DNA of 55,603 nt, taken from a virus. The notes below the pieces were generated by a model. That model was not told the origin of the DNA, searched no databases, and saw only the letters and a list, made by a program, of their open reading frames with translations. A program made the translations under genes and the position numbers. The stretch lies in the IMG/VR virus record IMGVR_UViG_3300044713_000025, positions 1 through 55,603 of that record, one strand, 5' to 3'. Each line of letters begins with the position of its first letter. The first letter of the stretch is position 1. Positions 41,814 through 48,764 of the stretch are shown here, in pieces.

Positions 41814-42128
41814 CAAACCCCGCTCTTGCTTGGGCGGTCGCGAGAGGAGGAACAAAGCTGGAGGGAAATCGGACGCGCAATCGGAAGCACAAAATCGATC
41901 GAGTTGCCCTAATTAAGTAGGGCTGGCCGCACGAGTGGCAGAAGTCCAGTAAGATCGACCATACATGCTAGCCGTGACGCGACGCGATGTAGGCCAAAGG
42001 ACAGCAACTTGCCTTCGGGCGCTGCACTAGCCGAGTAGCATCTGACGCGCCGAAGAAGCCCAGCCGGTAGCCGTTGATACTCGTGACCACCTCAGTGAGA
42101 GCAACCCTCCGAGTTGGAGAAGCACACC
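41814..42128. other. 315-bp stretch without a gene
   Basis: No open frame with a ribosome binding site is visible on either strand. Nothing recognisable as tRNA. It may hold an untranslated leader for the 42129 gene. Confidence 0.5.
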
Positions 42129-42329
42129 ATGCCGTCAGTTACTATGCCTCCGAGCGACGCGCCGGCCGGTTCCAAGCACATACTGTCAGCCGAGGGACAC
42201 CTAATAACAGACGCGCGCGTTGAGTTTCCTGCGATTTGGAACGGATCGATGTGGGAGTCGGAAGGTTGCTCGGCAATCTCGCCAGAGAAGGCTGCGCGGT
42301 GTGGCTTTGAATATGTGCGCAGCGCGTAA
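42129..42329 (+). CDS. 66-residue uncharacterised protein
   Basis: ATG 42129 with GGAG 11 bases upstream. SKHILSAEGHLITDARVEFP and ISPEKAARCGFEYVRSA. No domain recognised. Confidence 0.5.
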   Translation: MPSVTMPPSDAPAGSKHILSAEGHLITDARVEFPAIWNGSMWESEGCSAISPEKAARCGFEYVRSA

Positions 42330-42348
42330 CAGAAACCCCCGTATATAC

Positions 42349-42774
42349 ATGCCAACCCTAGAAGAAGTCATCGACAAAGGAAAAACGCTGGGCAAGCTGG
42401 CACTCTATTTCGGCGTCTGGGATCAGCCTGGGCACTACTGGCATGATACACGCGGACACCACCTATGGGACAACCTGCCGACTGACCTTCCGAGTATGTG
42501 GCGCACATTAGCGGATGGCGGGCTGCTTCGGAACGGAAAGCGCGAGGATGTCTACAATGGTCGCGTCTGGTGGACGTGTGGTGGAGCGTCGGCATTCTGG
42601 TATGCGTTCTACTGGTGGGACCGGTCAGCAGACCGACGTGGCGCGTGTAACTCGGGCCTCTACGTTCGCGGCTTTGGCTGGCCTGAGAGCAACGAGGCAT
42701 TCGCCTATGGATGCGCAACATTTCCGCATGTAGTGGCGAGGCAGAAATTCCCCCTCGTTATACAAGAACACTAA
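42349..42774 (+). CDS. Conserved Trp-rich phage protein
   Basis: 141 residues from ATG 42349 (weak ribosome binding site). VYNGRVWWTCGGASAFWYAF, then RRGACNSGLYVRGFGWPE and AFAYGCATFPHVV: a Trp/Gly-rich module that I have seen in unannotated phage proteins, compact and probably globular. Function unknown. Confidence 0.6.
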   Translation: MPTLEEVIDKGKTLGKLALYFGVWDQPGHYWHDTRGHHLWDNLPTDLPSMWRTLADGGLLRNGKREDVYNGRVWWTCGGASAFWYAFYWWDRSADRRGACNSGLYVRGFGWPESNEAFAYGCATFPHVVARQKFPLVIQEH

Positions 42775-42791
42775 ACCCCGGAGCGGATGCG

Positions 42792-42962
42792 ATGGACATA
42801 ACGATTAAGGTTCTGGGCGAGTTCGACAACGTTCATACGCGCATAAAATCTGCCCCCGCTTCCACCGACACCATCAGGCGTCAGCTTCGACAAGCAATCG
42901 CCTCCTTAGAAGCCGAGGTGCGCGACTTGGACAAATGTCCCCATCATCGAGACCGCCATTAA
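42792..42962 (+). CDS. 56-residue small protein
   Basis: ATG 42792 with GGAG further upstream (CCCCGGAGCGG). Helical RRQLRQAIASLEAEVRDLDK and a C/H end. Unknown function. Confidence 0.5.
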   Translation: MDITIKVLGEFDNVHTRIKSAPASTDTIRRQLRQAIASLEAEVRDLDKCPHHRDRH

Positions 42963-42979
42963 ACCACGGAGGGCCGCAG

Positions 42980-43195
42980 ATGAGTCCAGGTAGCAACGCA
43001 GCGATCAACCTCGGGTGCCTATGCTGTCCAGTCGTGAACAATGCTGGCACTGGCGACACGACTCAATGGGACGGTCGCGGCACGCGCTTTGTGGTTGTTT
43101 CCGCGTGTCCTGTTCATGGAGCCGCCGCATGGAAAATGCCGGGGCCAATCGTCACCGAACGTGGCGAGACCGTTCTAGTCTTCGGCAAGATGTAA
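42980..43195 (+). CDS. Small Cys-containing conserved protein
   Basis: 71 residues from ATG 42980, GGAGG seven bases upstream. NLGCLCCPVVNNAGTGD and VVSACPVHGAAAW: a CxCCP..N.G.G pattern with a later CPxH, common in small phage proteins of unknown role and likely to bind zinc. Last gene of the plus-strand unit; convergent with the GcrA gene. Confidence 0.6.
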   Translation: MSPGSNAAINLGCLCCPVVNNAGTGDTTQWDGRGTRFVVVSACPVHGAAAWKMPGPIVTERGETVLVFGKM

Positions 43196-43207
43196 CCAAA
43201 CCCCAGT

Positions 43208-43624
43208 CTACGCCACCGCCTCGCACGAGATAAGCTGGCGCCCAGTCTGGACGTAAGCAGCGGCCGAGTGAGCGTGGCAATACGGACGCCCGAGTTCAGA
43301 CGGCTCCAGGCACGTCTCCATTGGCCAGCAACACGGCGACCGCAATCGCTTGACTAGAGGCACCTCCAGCACCGGCAGGCTGTCAAGCACAGGGAGTGTG
43401 GGTCCGCCTGTCTTTGGGCGTCCTATTGGCTTGGGCTTGCCAGTTCCTTTGTTCTGGCCAACTGGATTCGGGCGACTTAGGCCGATTCGGTCACACTTGC
43501 CGCAGATGCTGTCCTTGCCTTTGTGGAGAATGCGACCGATTTCCCGCATGGACAGGCGCGGGTTTTCTTGGGCGTGGAGTTCCCGCAGCTTGGCTATCAG
43601 ATGATCCGGCCATTCCTCGCTCAT
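43208..43624 (-). CDS. gcrA: GcrA-family regulator
   Basis: 138 residues from ATG 43624. EEWPDHLIAKLRELHAQENP, REIGRILHKGKDSICGKCDR then C-terminal SPCCWPMETCLEPS and RPYCHAHSAAAYV: the N-terminal HTH plus C-terminal Cys/Trp motif of GcrA, the alphaproteobacterial cell-cycle regulator that recruits sigma70 at promoters carrying methylated GANTC. It overlaps the methyltransferase gene by 4 bases, which fits with a methylation-linked control circuit. The presence of GcrA argues for an alphaproteobacterial host. Confidence 0.8.
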   Translation of the reverse strand: MSEEWPDHLIAKLRELHAQENPRLSMREIGRILHKGKDSICGKCDRIGLSRPNPVGQNKGTGKPKPIGRPKTGGPTLPVLDSLPVLEVPLVKRLRSPCCWPMETCLEPSELGRPYCHAHSAAAYVQTGRQLISCEAVA

Positions 43625-44220
43625 GGCAGCCACCCTAGAGTTGGAGGTCCGACATGCGCTCGATCCCAAACAAACCATGCGAAAGCAATGGCACTCGTAG
43701 ACTTTGGCCCAACATACCCGTGGCGGTGCATCATAGGGAGACGCTTGGAGAACACCCATATTCGTGAGAGTCCAGTGCGTTCAAACATCATGCGCCTAGC
43801 ACTGCCTTCTAGCCATCCCAAGCGGCAGAGGAGTGCGACTTTGCCACCGGCCAGAACGTGCGCCTTGTCAGCAAACTCGGCCGCCAGCTTAAAAGGGGGA
43901 TTTGTGATGATATTCGGGGCCAATGGACTCGTCTCCATAAGGAAATCAACTCGCCCTTGGCCGTAACCGCGCGAGACTAAATCGGTGCTCACGACTTCAA
44001 ACCCCCTTGCCAGCAAAATGTCGCTAATGGCTCCATGGCCACAAGCCGGTTCCCAGATAGCACCGTCGAACGATTCGACCGCTAATAGTGAGTCAACCGC
44101 TATACGAGGAGTTTCATGAAAATCATCCGTTCTCAGGCTCCCAGACTGCCGCGCGCCAAGCATGGGTAAATGGCAGGAAGCTGAAGTTTCGGCTTTTGGC
44201 ACGGACAGGAGATCAGTCAT
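43621..44220 (-). CDS. DNA N6-adenine methyltransferase-like protein
   Basis: 199 residues from ATG 44220 (ATGA with the upstream gene). IWEPACGHGAISDILLARGF is the SAM-binding motif and IITNPPFKLAAEFADKA the catalytic NPPF motif of N6-adenine methyltransferases. The spacing between them is short (about 45 residues) and no separate target-recognition domain is visible. It may methylate phage DNA or be a specialised modification enzyme linked to GcrA. Confidence 0.72.
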   Translation of the reverse strand: MTDLLSVPKAETSASCHLPMLGARQSGSLRTDDFHETPRIAVDSLLAVESFDGAIWEPACGHGAISDILLARGFEVVSTDLVSRGYGQGRVDFLMETSPLAPNIITNPPFKLAAEFADKAHVLAGGKVALLCRLGWLEGSARRMMFERTGLSRIWVFSKRLPMMHRHGYVGPKSTSAIAFAWFVWDRAHVGPPTLGWLP

Positions 44221-44699
44221 TCGCTGGGATGCCACTCAGGCGGGATCAGGTGCAGGTTGTGCGGGGCGTATTTCCAGACAGCCCGACCCAGCAGCCGCCC
44301 GCACGGCTCGTACATCCGATGGTTCTCGCCCATCTCACGCACTGAACGCAGGGACGCCAGGACGCGCTCTGGCGCCTCCCAGGTTAGGCGGTTCTGTTTC
44401 TCCTCCCGTTCCCGTGCAGCGTGTGGCGCCTCGTCTGGGGGCGGTAGCGCACGGAGTGCAGGCTTGGGGCCGTATTCTTGCCACCACTCCTCGATTAGCC
44501 CGCAGATGATGCCCAACGCCGGGAACTTCTTTACGTGCGACCCGACATAAAGGGCGCTTTCGTCAGTGAGCTTATGAGCGGGGATCAGAGATAATGCCAC
44601 CTCCATCTCCAAGGCAGCAGTAGCGGCCTTCACAGAGTCCATCGGCGCGGCCAGCTTGACCAGCATCCCGAGCCACTGGTTCGGCCGCAGTTCGGTCAT
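44217..44699 (-). CDS. Helical protein in replication module
   Basis: 160 residues. MTELRPNQWLGMLVKLAAPM; middle SLIPAHKLTDESALYVGS; ends with MYEPCGRLLGRAVWKYAP. No domain is certain. Position after DnaA- and FWnAYP-type genes suggests a replication accessory role. Confidence 0.5.
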   Translation of the reverse strand: MTELRPNQWLGMLVKLAAPMDSVKAATAALEMEVALSLIPAHKLTDESALYVGSHVKKFPALGIICGLIEEWWQEYGPKPALRALPPPDEAPHAAREREEKQNRLTWEAPERVLASLRSVREMGENHRMYEPCGRLLGRAVWKYAPHNLHLIPPEWHPSE

Positions 44700-44860
44700 G
44701 TGAGCCTCCCAGCCGCTCGCAATGCAGCAACAACTTCCCTCGCGTGTGGCAGCCATGCCTCCCAATCGACCTCGAATCCCCGTACCTGTGGGAATATGCG
44801 CTTCGTCCGCTCAGCCAACGCGCGGGCAACGATTTCCTCGTCCGCCGTAGGATCAGTCAC
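44696..44860 (-). CDS. 54-residue helical protein
   Basis: GTG 44860 overlapping the upstream stop (GTGA) and its own stop overlapping the next ATG (ATGA). RALAERTKRIFPQVRGFEVD then EAWLPHAREVVAALRAAGRL. Double coupling supports it. Confidence 0.6.
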   Translation of the reverse strand: MTDPTADEEIVARALAERTKRIFPQVRGFEVDWEAWLPHAREVVAALRAAGRLT

Positions 44861-45159
44861 AGCCCGAGTATCCGCGCTACTTGGTCAATGTGCTTTGGTG
44901 GCAAGTCATCCCAGCTTTCCCGGTTCAACCACGTTGTGGGATGGGGTATAAATTGTGGATCAGGGTTCCAGTTCGTGCGTGCCAATGCGTCCAGTATGGT
45001 CTCGATCGTTGTCTTTTTCAGTGCCTTCCTCAGTGCGATCCTAACAGCGCCCTTGCCAACCTGCCGGGGATAGGCGTTCCAGAATGCGATCATTTCTGGC
45101 GTCTCATTCGTGCGGTTGATCGCCCGTACCGTGCCGAGCGTGAACAAAGACGTGCCCAT
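44857..45159 (-). CDS. Replication-type FWNAYP protein
   Basis: 100 residues. MIAFWNAYPRQVGKGAVRIA then FIPHPTTWLNRESWDDLP: the C-terminal module ('FW..YP..VGK..A....W....PHP.TWLN...W.D') of phage replication initiators or DnaT/DnaD-like helicase loaders. Here it stands as a separate gene, so it may work with the DnaA domain IV protein. GTGA at the stop. Confidence 0.65.
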   Translation of the reverse strand: MGTSLFTLGTVRAINRTNETPEMIAFWNAYPRQVGKGAVRIALRKALKKTTIETILDALARTNWNPDPQFIPHPTTWLNRESWDDLPPKHIDQVARILGL

Positions 45160-45161
45160 TC

Positions 45162-45506
45162 TTATACCCCCACCAAGTCGGTTTGTCGTTCGTCATCGCC
45201 AAGCCGACGCTGCAACGCAAGCGCAGCTCGGCCCCAGGCGTCGCACTCTAATATGCAGTGATCTATCGCCTCGATTGCCGTATAGAGCGTTGACCGATCG
45301 CGCCCGAACTGCCGAGCAATGACGGACCATGAGCGTGAAGTCATCCTGACCGCCAGCCACATGCCGATTTGCCGTGGCCTTGCCAGATGCCGTGATCGCC
45401 GTTCGCCCAGAAGATCGCGCATGGGCAATGCGAACTCGCCACACACCGCAGCTTGGATGGCGGCTATCGTGGGTTCGGGGAATGTAGGACCACCGTCACT
45501 CCCCAT
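45162..45506 (-). CDS. DnaA domain IV (DNA-binding) protein
   Basis: 114 residues from ATG 45506. GERRSRHLARPRQIGMWLAV and IARQFGRDRSTLYTAIEAID: the domain IV of DnaA that contacts DnaA boxes, without its AAA+ motor. It may bind host DnaA boxes in the phage or compete with DnaA. The last base position in the motif (RDRST in place of RDHTT) keeps most DNA-contact residues. Confidence 0.75.
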   Translation of the reverse strand: MGSDGGPTFPEPTIAAIQAAVCGEFALPMRDLLGERRSRHLARPRQIGMWLAVRMTSRSWSVIARQFGRDRSTLYTAIEAIDHCILECDAWGRAALALQRRLGDDERQTDLVGV

Positions 45507-45765
45507 CCTGGTACACTCCCCACTTCGCCACATCGTCGTCCAAGTTGACCAGCCCGAGTAGCCACGCATCATGGTCCTTCACCCACGCGACCACTTGGTC
45601 GGTAGTCAGCTTAGCTGACTTCGCCAGTTCGCCTACCGTCGTGTAAGGCCATTCGCGACCGGCTTTGAGGTTGATCGTGTCTAGCCGCCGTAACTGCGTG
45701 AGGATGCGTCGCGCTTCGATTGAAGCGGGATCGGTTATCGGCTGGCCGTACCTACCGCGATACAT
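45496..45765 (-). CDS. Helical/HTH-like protein in replication module
   Basis: 89 residues from ATG 45765 with GGGAG 7 bases upstream. ARRILTQLRRLDTINLKAGR, TVGELAKSAKLTTDQVVAWV is HTH-like. Followed by the DnaA domain IV gene. Confidence 0.55.
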   Translation of the reverse strand: MYRGRYGQPITDPASIEARRILTQLRRLDTINLKAGREWPYTTVGELAKSAKLTTDQVVAWVKDHDAWLLGLVNLDDDVAKWGVYQDGE

Positions 45766-45964
45766 GGGATTCTCCCTGCAATGCAGCATCACATGCAGCG
45801 ATAGCGGAGCTAGCTCTTGTACGTAGTGCATGAGAAAGCGACACGCGCCGTCCACCTTCATAGATGCAGCTATCGCTAGCTAGCTTTAACAACGACTCAA
45901 ATTCCGCCCGACACTTCTCGATAAAAGCGCGATCGCTCGGTCGCGTCGTTTGACCTTTGCTCAT
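45752..45964 (-). CDS. 70-residue uncharacterised protein
   Basis: RAFIEKCRAEFESLLKLASD, SLSHALRTRASSAIAACDAAL: helical. ATGA with the upstream gene and 14-base overlap with the next. Unknown function. Confidence 0.55.
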   Translation of the reverse strand: MSKGQTTRPSDRAFIEKCRAEFESLLKLASDSCIYEGGRRVSLSHALRTRASSAIAACDAALQGESHVSR

Positions 45965-46341
45965 CGCCCGACTCCATGCTTGGTATTAGCCGCATAGATC
46001 GACCAGTCAGCCGGGTTAATCCGAAACACGCTCCGTATCAGCCCCGGCTTGGCCCTAGCCTCCTGCCGTAATGCAGCAACCGCAGCGCCTTGCTCGTACG
46101 CAAACGCCCGACTGGTTCTGACAGGCCGCAAGAGCTTTAACGGTGGGCCGTCCAGAAACGGCGGACAGGCGTTCCAGCGGGTTTCCCAGACGGCCTTGCG
46201 GCCAATGCCAAGGTGAGCGGCGATCTTCCCATCCCGCCAGCCGTGCGCATTTCGCACCGCAGCAACGTCCTTGGCGCACTGGTTCCGGCGCTGCTGGACT
46301 ATCCGCCAAGTCTCCTTGACGGCTCGGGGGGCGCTTAACAC
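45961..46341 (-). CDS. HTH protein heading the replication operon
   Basis: 126 residues, GTG start. RNAHGWRDGKIAAHLGIGRK then AVWETRWNACPPF: HTH of a SpoIIID/sigma-like kind. The first gene of the minus-strand replication operon, downstream of the region with a candidate antisense RNA (46423-46531). Confidence 0.5.
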   Translation of the reverse strand: MLSAPRAVKETWRIVQQRRNQCAKDVAAVRNAHGWRDGKIAAHLGIGRKAVWETRWNACPPFLDGPPLKLLRPVRTSRAFAYEQGAAVAALRQEARAKPGLIRSVFRINPADWSIYAANTKHGVGR

Positions 46342-46374
46342 CGGCTAAGTGGTGAAAACTGCGTGAAATTCTGC

Positions 46375-46392
46375 GTCTGTTCTGCAACAGAC
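46375..46392. promoter_or_regulatory. Palindrome GTCTGTT-CTGC-AACAGAC
   Basis: A perfect inverted repeat with 7-bp arms, 34 bases upstream of the GTG at 46341. It overlaps the -35 of the plus-strand promoter candidate at 46388-46416 and may bind a regulator or form a hairpin in the minus-strand leader. Confidence 0.5.
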
Positions 46393-46422
46393 ACTTGCGC
46401 TGCGCTGCGGTATAGGTTGCAA

Positions 46423-46531
46423 CGCGGGGCAAAACACCATAAGTCGTTGACTGACATGACGCGCCTCCATCACAGGCCGTAGTCGGATCAAGGCGGTCAG
46501 TCCCCTGCCCAGGGACTGGCCGTCGTCTTTT
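46423..46531 (+). ncRNA. Candidate antisense/orphan small RNA
   Basis: A predicted plus-strand promoter (CAGACA 46388-46393, 17 bases, TATAGG 46411-46416) and a strong intrinsic terminator at 46492-46531 bracket about 108 bases with no usable open frame. All surrounding genes are on the minus strand, so such an RNA would be antisense to any transcript that enters the replication operon from upstream. By analogy it resembles lambda oop, but there is no direct evidence of expression. Confidence 0.4.
46492..46531 (+). terminator. Strong plus-strand intrinsic terminator
   Basis: GGCGGTCAGTCCC, a 7-base loop, GGGACTGGCCGTC (13 bp stem with two G-T pairs), then GTCTTTTC. No plus-strand gene precedes it. 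Confidence 0.7.
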
Positions 46532-46577
46532 CAGGGGGTAAACCTAATCCTCATTCGCGCTGGACAACAAGACCGAA

Positions 46578-46991
46578 TCAGCGAACGGGAGCATCTTTTT
46601 CCGATGTCTCTCCATCGCCAACCGGCGGGCGTAGGTTGATTAGAATGAACGCATCCTGCCCATCGACCACCGATAGATCGCCACGCTCGCGCCTAATGAT
46701 CCAATCACCCGGTCCAGCGTTGAGCAAACCACTAGCGGTCTGGACATCCCATTGCGCATAGTCCGTGCTGCCTCTTGTGTGGGGTTTCAGATGACCGGTT
46801 CCGATGGCGTCCTTGAGCCATTGAGGGACCGCAGAGAATGGCGAACCTTCCCAATCATGCCCGTTATAGTCAGCCGCGGTCACTTTCACTGCAATCTCCG
46901 CCGAGTCGCCCTCTCTATTGTACTCCCCATACCGGGGTAGACGACGTGGAGGGGAGAAAGACTCGTTCGCCGCTAGTTCATTTATATCCAT
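46578..46991 (-). CDS. Uncharacterised early protein
   Basis: 137 residues. VKVTAADYNGHDWEGSPFSA; TDYAQWDVQTASGLLNAGPG and an acidic C-terminus. Overlaps the 55-residue gene by 14 bases. No domain recognised. Confidence 0.55.
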   Translation of the reverse strand: MDINELAANESFSPPRRLPRYGEYNREGDSAEIAVKVTAADYNGHDWEGSPFSAVPQWLKDAIGTGHLKPHTRGSTDYAQWDVQTASGLLNAGPGDWIIRRERGDLSVVDGQDAFILINLRPPVGDGETSEKDAPVR

Positions 46992-47145
46992 CTGTTTTCT
47001 CCGTTTTCAGTCTCTTACGCCGCTGTCTTTCGGCGGTAGTGAAAAAGAGTTTCACATCGTCGTTGACCCTATAAGGACAGCAGAGGTAGTAGGTGCAATC
47101 GACAACCTCTTTGCCGCACTTGCACAACAGCGACTCGTCGTCCAT
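46978..47145 (-). CDS. 55-residue zinc-binding protein
   Basis: ATG 47145, AGGAG 8 bases upstream. LLCKCGKEVVDCTYYLCCPY: four to five Cys, then a basic helical end (ERQRRKRLKTEK). Likely a small zinc ribbon. Confidence 0.55.
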   Translation of the reverse strand: MDDESLLCKCGKEVVDCTYYLCCPYRVNDDVKLFFTTAERQRRKRLKTEKTDGYK

Positions 47146-47155
47146 CCAACCACTC

Positions 47156-47641
47156 CTAGATCGTATGCCGGCGCAGGGGTATTCCCCACTCCGCCAACTG
47201 CTTGAGAACGGACGGCACGCTTTCGCACACAGCTATAGTCACACCTGATTGCCGAAGCCGCTCGAAAACCACGTCCTGCCCTTCCAAGGTTCGCAGAGTG
47301 CCGCGCCTTGTCCGAACCTGCCGCGTCTTGGACAGCCTACCACCGGGCCGCTTTAGCTCCACGCCGTAAACCTTGCCGTCGTAGATTGCCCATACATCAG
47401 GCAGACCCCTTTTGGCGCCGATTCGCACAAACCGCGCTCGCTGATGCGGCGCAAGGTTGGCGTGACCTAGCGGCATGGCAAACCAGAACGCGGGCGGTAG
47501 TAGAAGGATGTCCAACGCATCGGCCACGCTCGCCTGTATGTCTGTCTCAGACTGGTTGTTCGTGAGCTTTAAAGGCTTAGGCACGCGCACGGCTGGCTCT
47601 TGTGACGCGGGGATGATCCCATAGGTCTGGGCGTAGTTCAT
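47156..47641 (-). CDS. VRR-NUC domain nuclease
   Basis: 161 residues from ATG 47641. SETDIQASVADAL, RGLPDVWAIYDGKVYGVELK: a PD-(D/E)xK VRR-NUC core with Asp82, Glu95 and Lys97, short for the family and without extra domains. Phage VRR-NUC proteins process replication/recombination intermediates. The ATG lies 65 bases inside the repressor gene without a ribosome binding site; a GTG close to 47590 that just overlaps the repressor stop is a possible alternative start. Confidence 0.7.
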   Translation of the reverse strand: MNYAQTYGIIPASQEPAVRVPKPLKLTNNQSETDIQASVADALDILLLPPAFWFAMPLGHANLAPHQRARFVRIGAKRGLPDVWAIYDGKVYGVELKRPGGRLSKTRQVRTRRGTLRTLEGQDVVFERLRQSGVTIAVCESVPSVLKQLAEWGIPLRRHTI

Positions 47642-47798
47642 AGCGTGGAACGCCTGTAGCGGCTTCTACGTCCTTGGCACGCTCCGCTGGACATCTGTCC
47701 CAAGCAGAGACGGCCTGCGGTTTGATACCAAGGGCGGACGCGAGGGCGACCACCGAACCGGCTGCCGCAATCGCTCTGGCAAGGGCTTCGTCACGCAT
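47577..47798 (-). CDS. Cro/YdaS-like repressor
   Basis: 73 residues. AIAAAGSVVALASALGIKPQ followed by AVSAWDRCPAERAKDVEAAT: the helix-turn-helix of the YdaS/Cro family of phage repressors or antitoxins. Divergent to the early plus-strand operon. Two 17-bp sites of the form CGCAA-N7-TTGCG sit in the 109-bp gap (47829-47885), probably its operators. Confidence 0.75.
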   Translation of the reverse strand: MRDEALARAIAAAGSVVALASALGIKPQAVSAWDRCPAERAKDVEAATGVPRYELRPDLWDHPRVTRASRARA

Positions 47799-47828
47799 GC
47801 AGGATACCTACCCGAAAAGAAAATGGGG

Positions 47829-47845
47829 CGCAAGACGAAATTGCG
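47829..47845. promoter_or_regulatory. Operator-like site O1
   Basis: CGCAA-GACGAAA-TTGCG, an inverted repeat with a 7-base centre. Shares its arms with the site at 47869-47885. Confidence 0.55.
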
Positions 47846-47868
47846 GCTTGATTTTCCAATCCGAATGG

Positions 47869-47885
47869 CGCAAGGTTGTCTTGCG
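47869..47885. promoter_or_regulatory. Operator-like site O2
   Basis: CGCAAG-GTTGT-CTTGCG, same arms as O1, 40 bases away centre to centre, i.e. close to four helical turns. Pair of sites fits cooperative repressor binding in the control region of the early operon. Confidence 0.6.
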
Positions 47886-47907
47886 ACCACCGTTGGAGGC
47901 TGATTCC

Positions 47908-48339
47908 ATGAACTACTCAACTGCTGTTTTCCTTATCAATGACGCCGTGCGCGCCATCGCCTGCAAGTACGAGCAGCACGACAGCGCCAAAGATACCACC
48001 TTTAAAACCATGGACGCCTCTATCAAGGTAGATGACCTCGTGATTGTACCGACAACTACCCGACATGGATTTACCGTGGTTAAGGTAACAGCCGTTGATC
48101 TTGACGTGGACTTCGATAGCCCAGCACAGATGGCATGGGTCGTCGGCAAGGTCGATGTTTCTGGCTATGAGATCACGCTCGCTCAGGAACAAGAAGCAAT
48201 CAGTGCAATCCATTCCGCCGAACGCAATAGGAAGCGCAGCGAGTTGAAGACCGCACTCCTCGCTGATGTTTCTGGATTGAAAACGCTGGCGATCGCTGGC
48301 AGTATTGAACCGTCAGACGCCGATACGTCGGCGTCCTGA
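47908..48339 (+). CDS. Early operon leading protein
   Basis: 143 residues from ATG 47908 (GGAGG 8 bases upstream). VFLINDAVRAIACKYEQHD then VDDLVIVPTTTRHGFTVVKV and helical C-terminus. The central strand pair resembles small beta-barrel proteins but no domain is certain. First gene of the early plus-strand operon. Confidence 0.65.
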   Translation: MNYSTAVFLINDAVRAIACKYEQHDSAKDTTFKTMDASIKVDDLVIVPTTTRHGFTVVKVTAVDLDVDFDSPAQMAWVVGKVDVSGYEITLAQEQEAISAIHSAERNRKRSELKTALLADVSGLKTLAIAGSIEPSDADTSAS

Positions 48340-48392
48340 CAGAAGAATTGGCGATGACCCCAGTCCGTATGCCCAGGGGAGTTGCCGGATGC

Positions 48393-48473
48393 CGGCCCAT
48401 GCGGGCCGATGCTCACTGCGTGAGCATGATCGAAAACGGGGGCGCCGAGGGATTACGGACGAAGGCGCCCCCG
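48393..48473 (+). other. Triple stem-loop array before the zinc-ribbon gene
   Basis: Three consecutive perfect hairpins: CGGCCC-ATGC-GGGCCG (48393-48408), ATGCTCAC-TGC-GTGAGCAT (48409-48427), and a 10-bp stem CGGGGGCGCC / GGCGCCCCCG with a 17-base loop (48437-48473). No U-tract follows. A structured RNA leader, attenuator or antiterminator recognition element between the first and second early genes is possible. Confidence 0.55.
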
Positions 48474-48492
48474 AGTTCGATAGGAATACCCA

Positions 48493-48660
48493 ATGGCCGC
48501 TTGCAATAAATGCGGCGCCCACATTTGGCGGAAGCGCCCCGATGGCAGCCGTAAATGCCGACGCTGCGGTTTCTTACCAAGCGGTCGCCATCTCAACCGA
48601 GATGGTTGTTGCCATATCCCGCTAACGTGTGTCGTGCAGAATAAGAAGGATAAGCCATGA
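48493..48660 (+). CDS. 55-residue zinc ribbon protein
   Basis: MAACNKCGAHIWRKRPDGSR then KCRRCGF: a canonical CxxC-CxxC ribbon. Stop overlaps the next ATG (ATGA). Confidence 0.65.
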   Translation: MAACNKCGAHIWRKRPDGSRKCRRCGFLPSGRHLNRDGCCHIPLTCVVQNKKDKP

Positions 48661-48764
48661 CCATCCTCCGTTTCCTCGCTAACCTGCCGCGCGAGATAGC
48701 GTTTGCGTTCCGCGCTGCTTGGAACGAAGCCCAGTGCTCACAGAGGCCGTCATGGAAGCGGTGA
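48657..48764 (+). CDS. 35-residue peptide
   Basis: ATGA overlap with the zinc ribbon gene. ILRFLANLPREIAFAFRAAW is an amphipathic helix. Overlaps the next gene by 13 bases. Supported by coupling only. Confidence 0.45.
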   Translation: MTILRFLANLPREIAFAFRAAWNEAQCSQRPSWKR

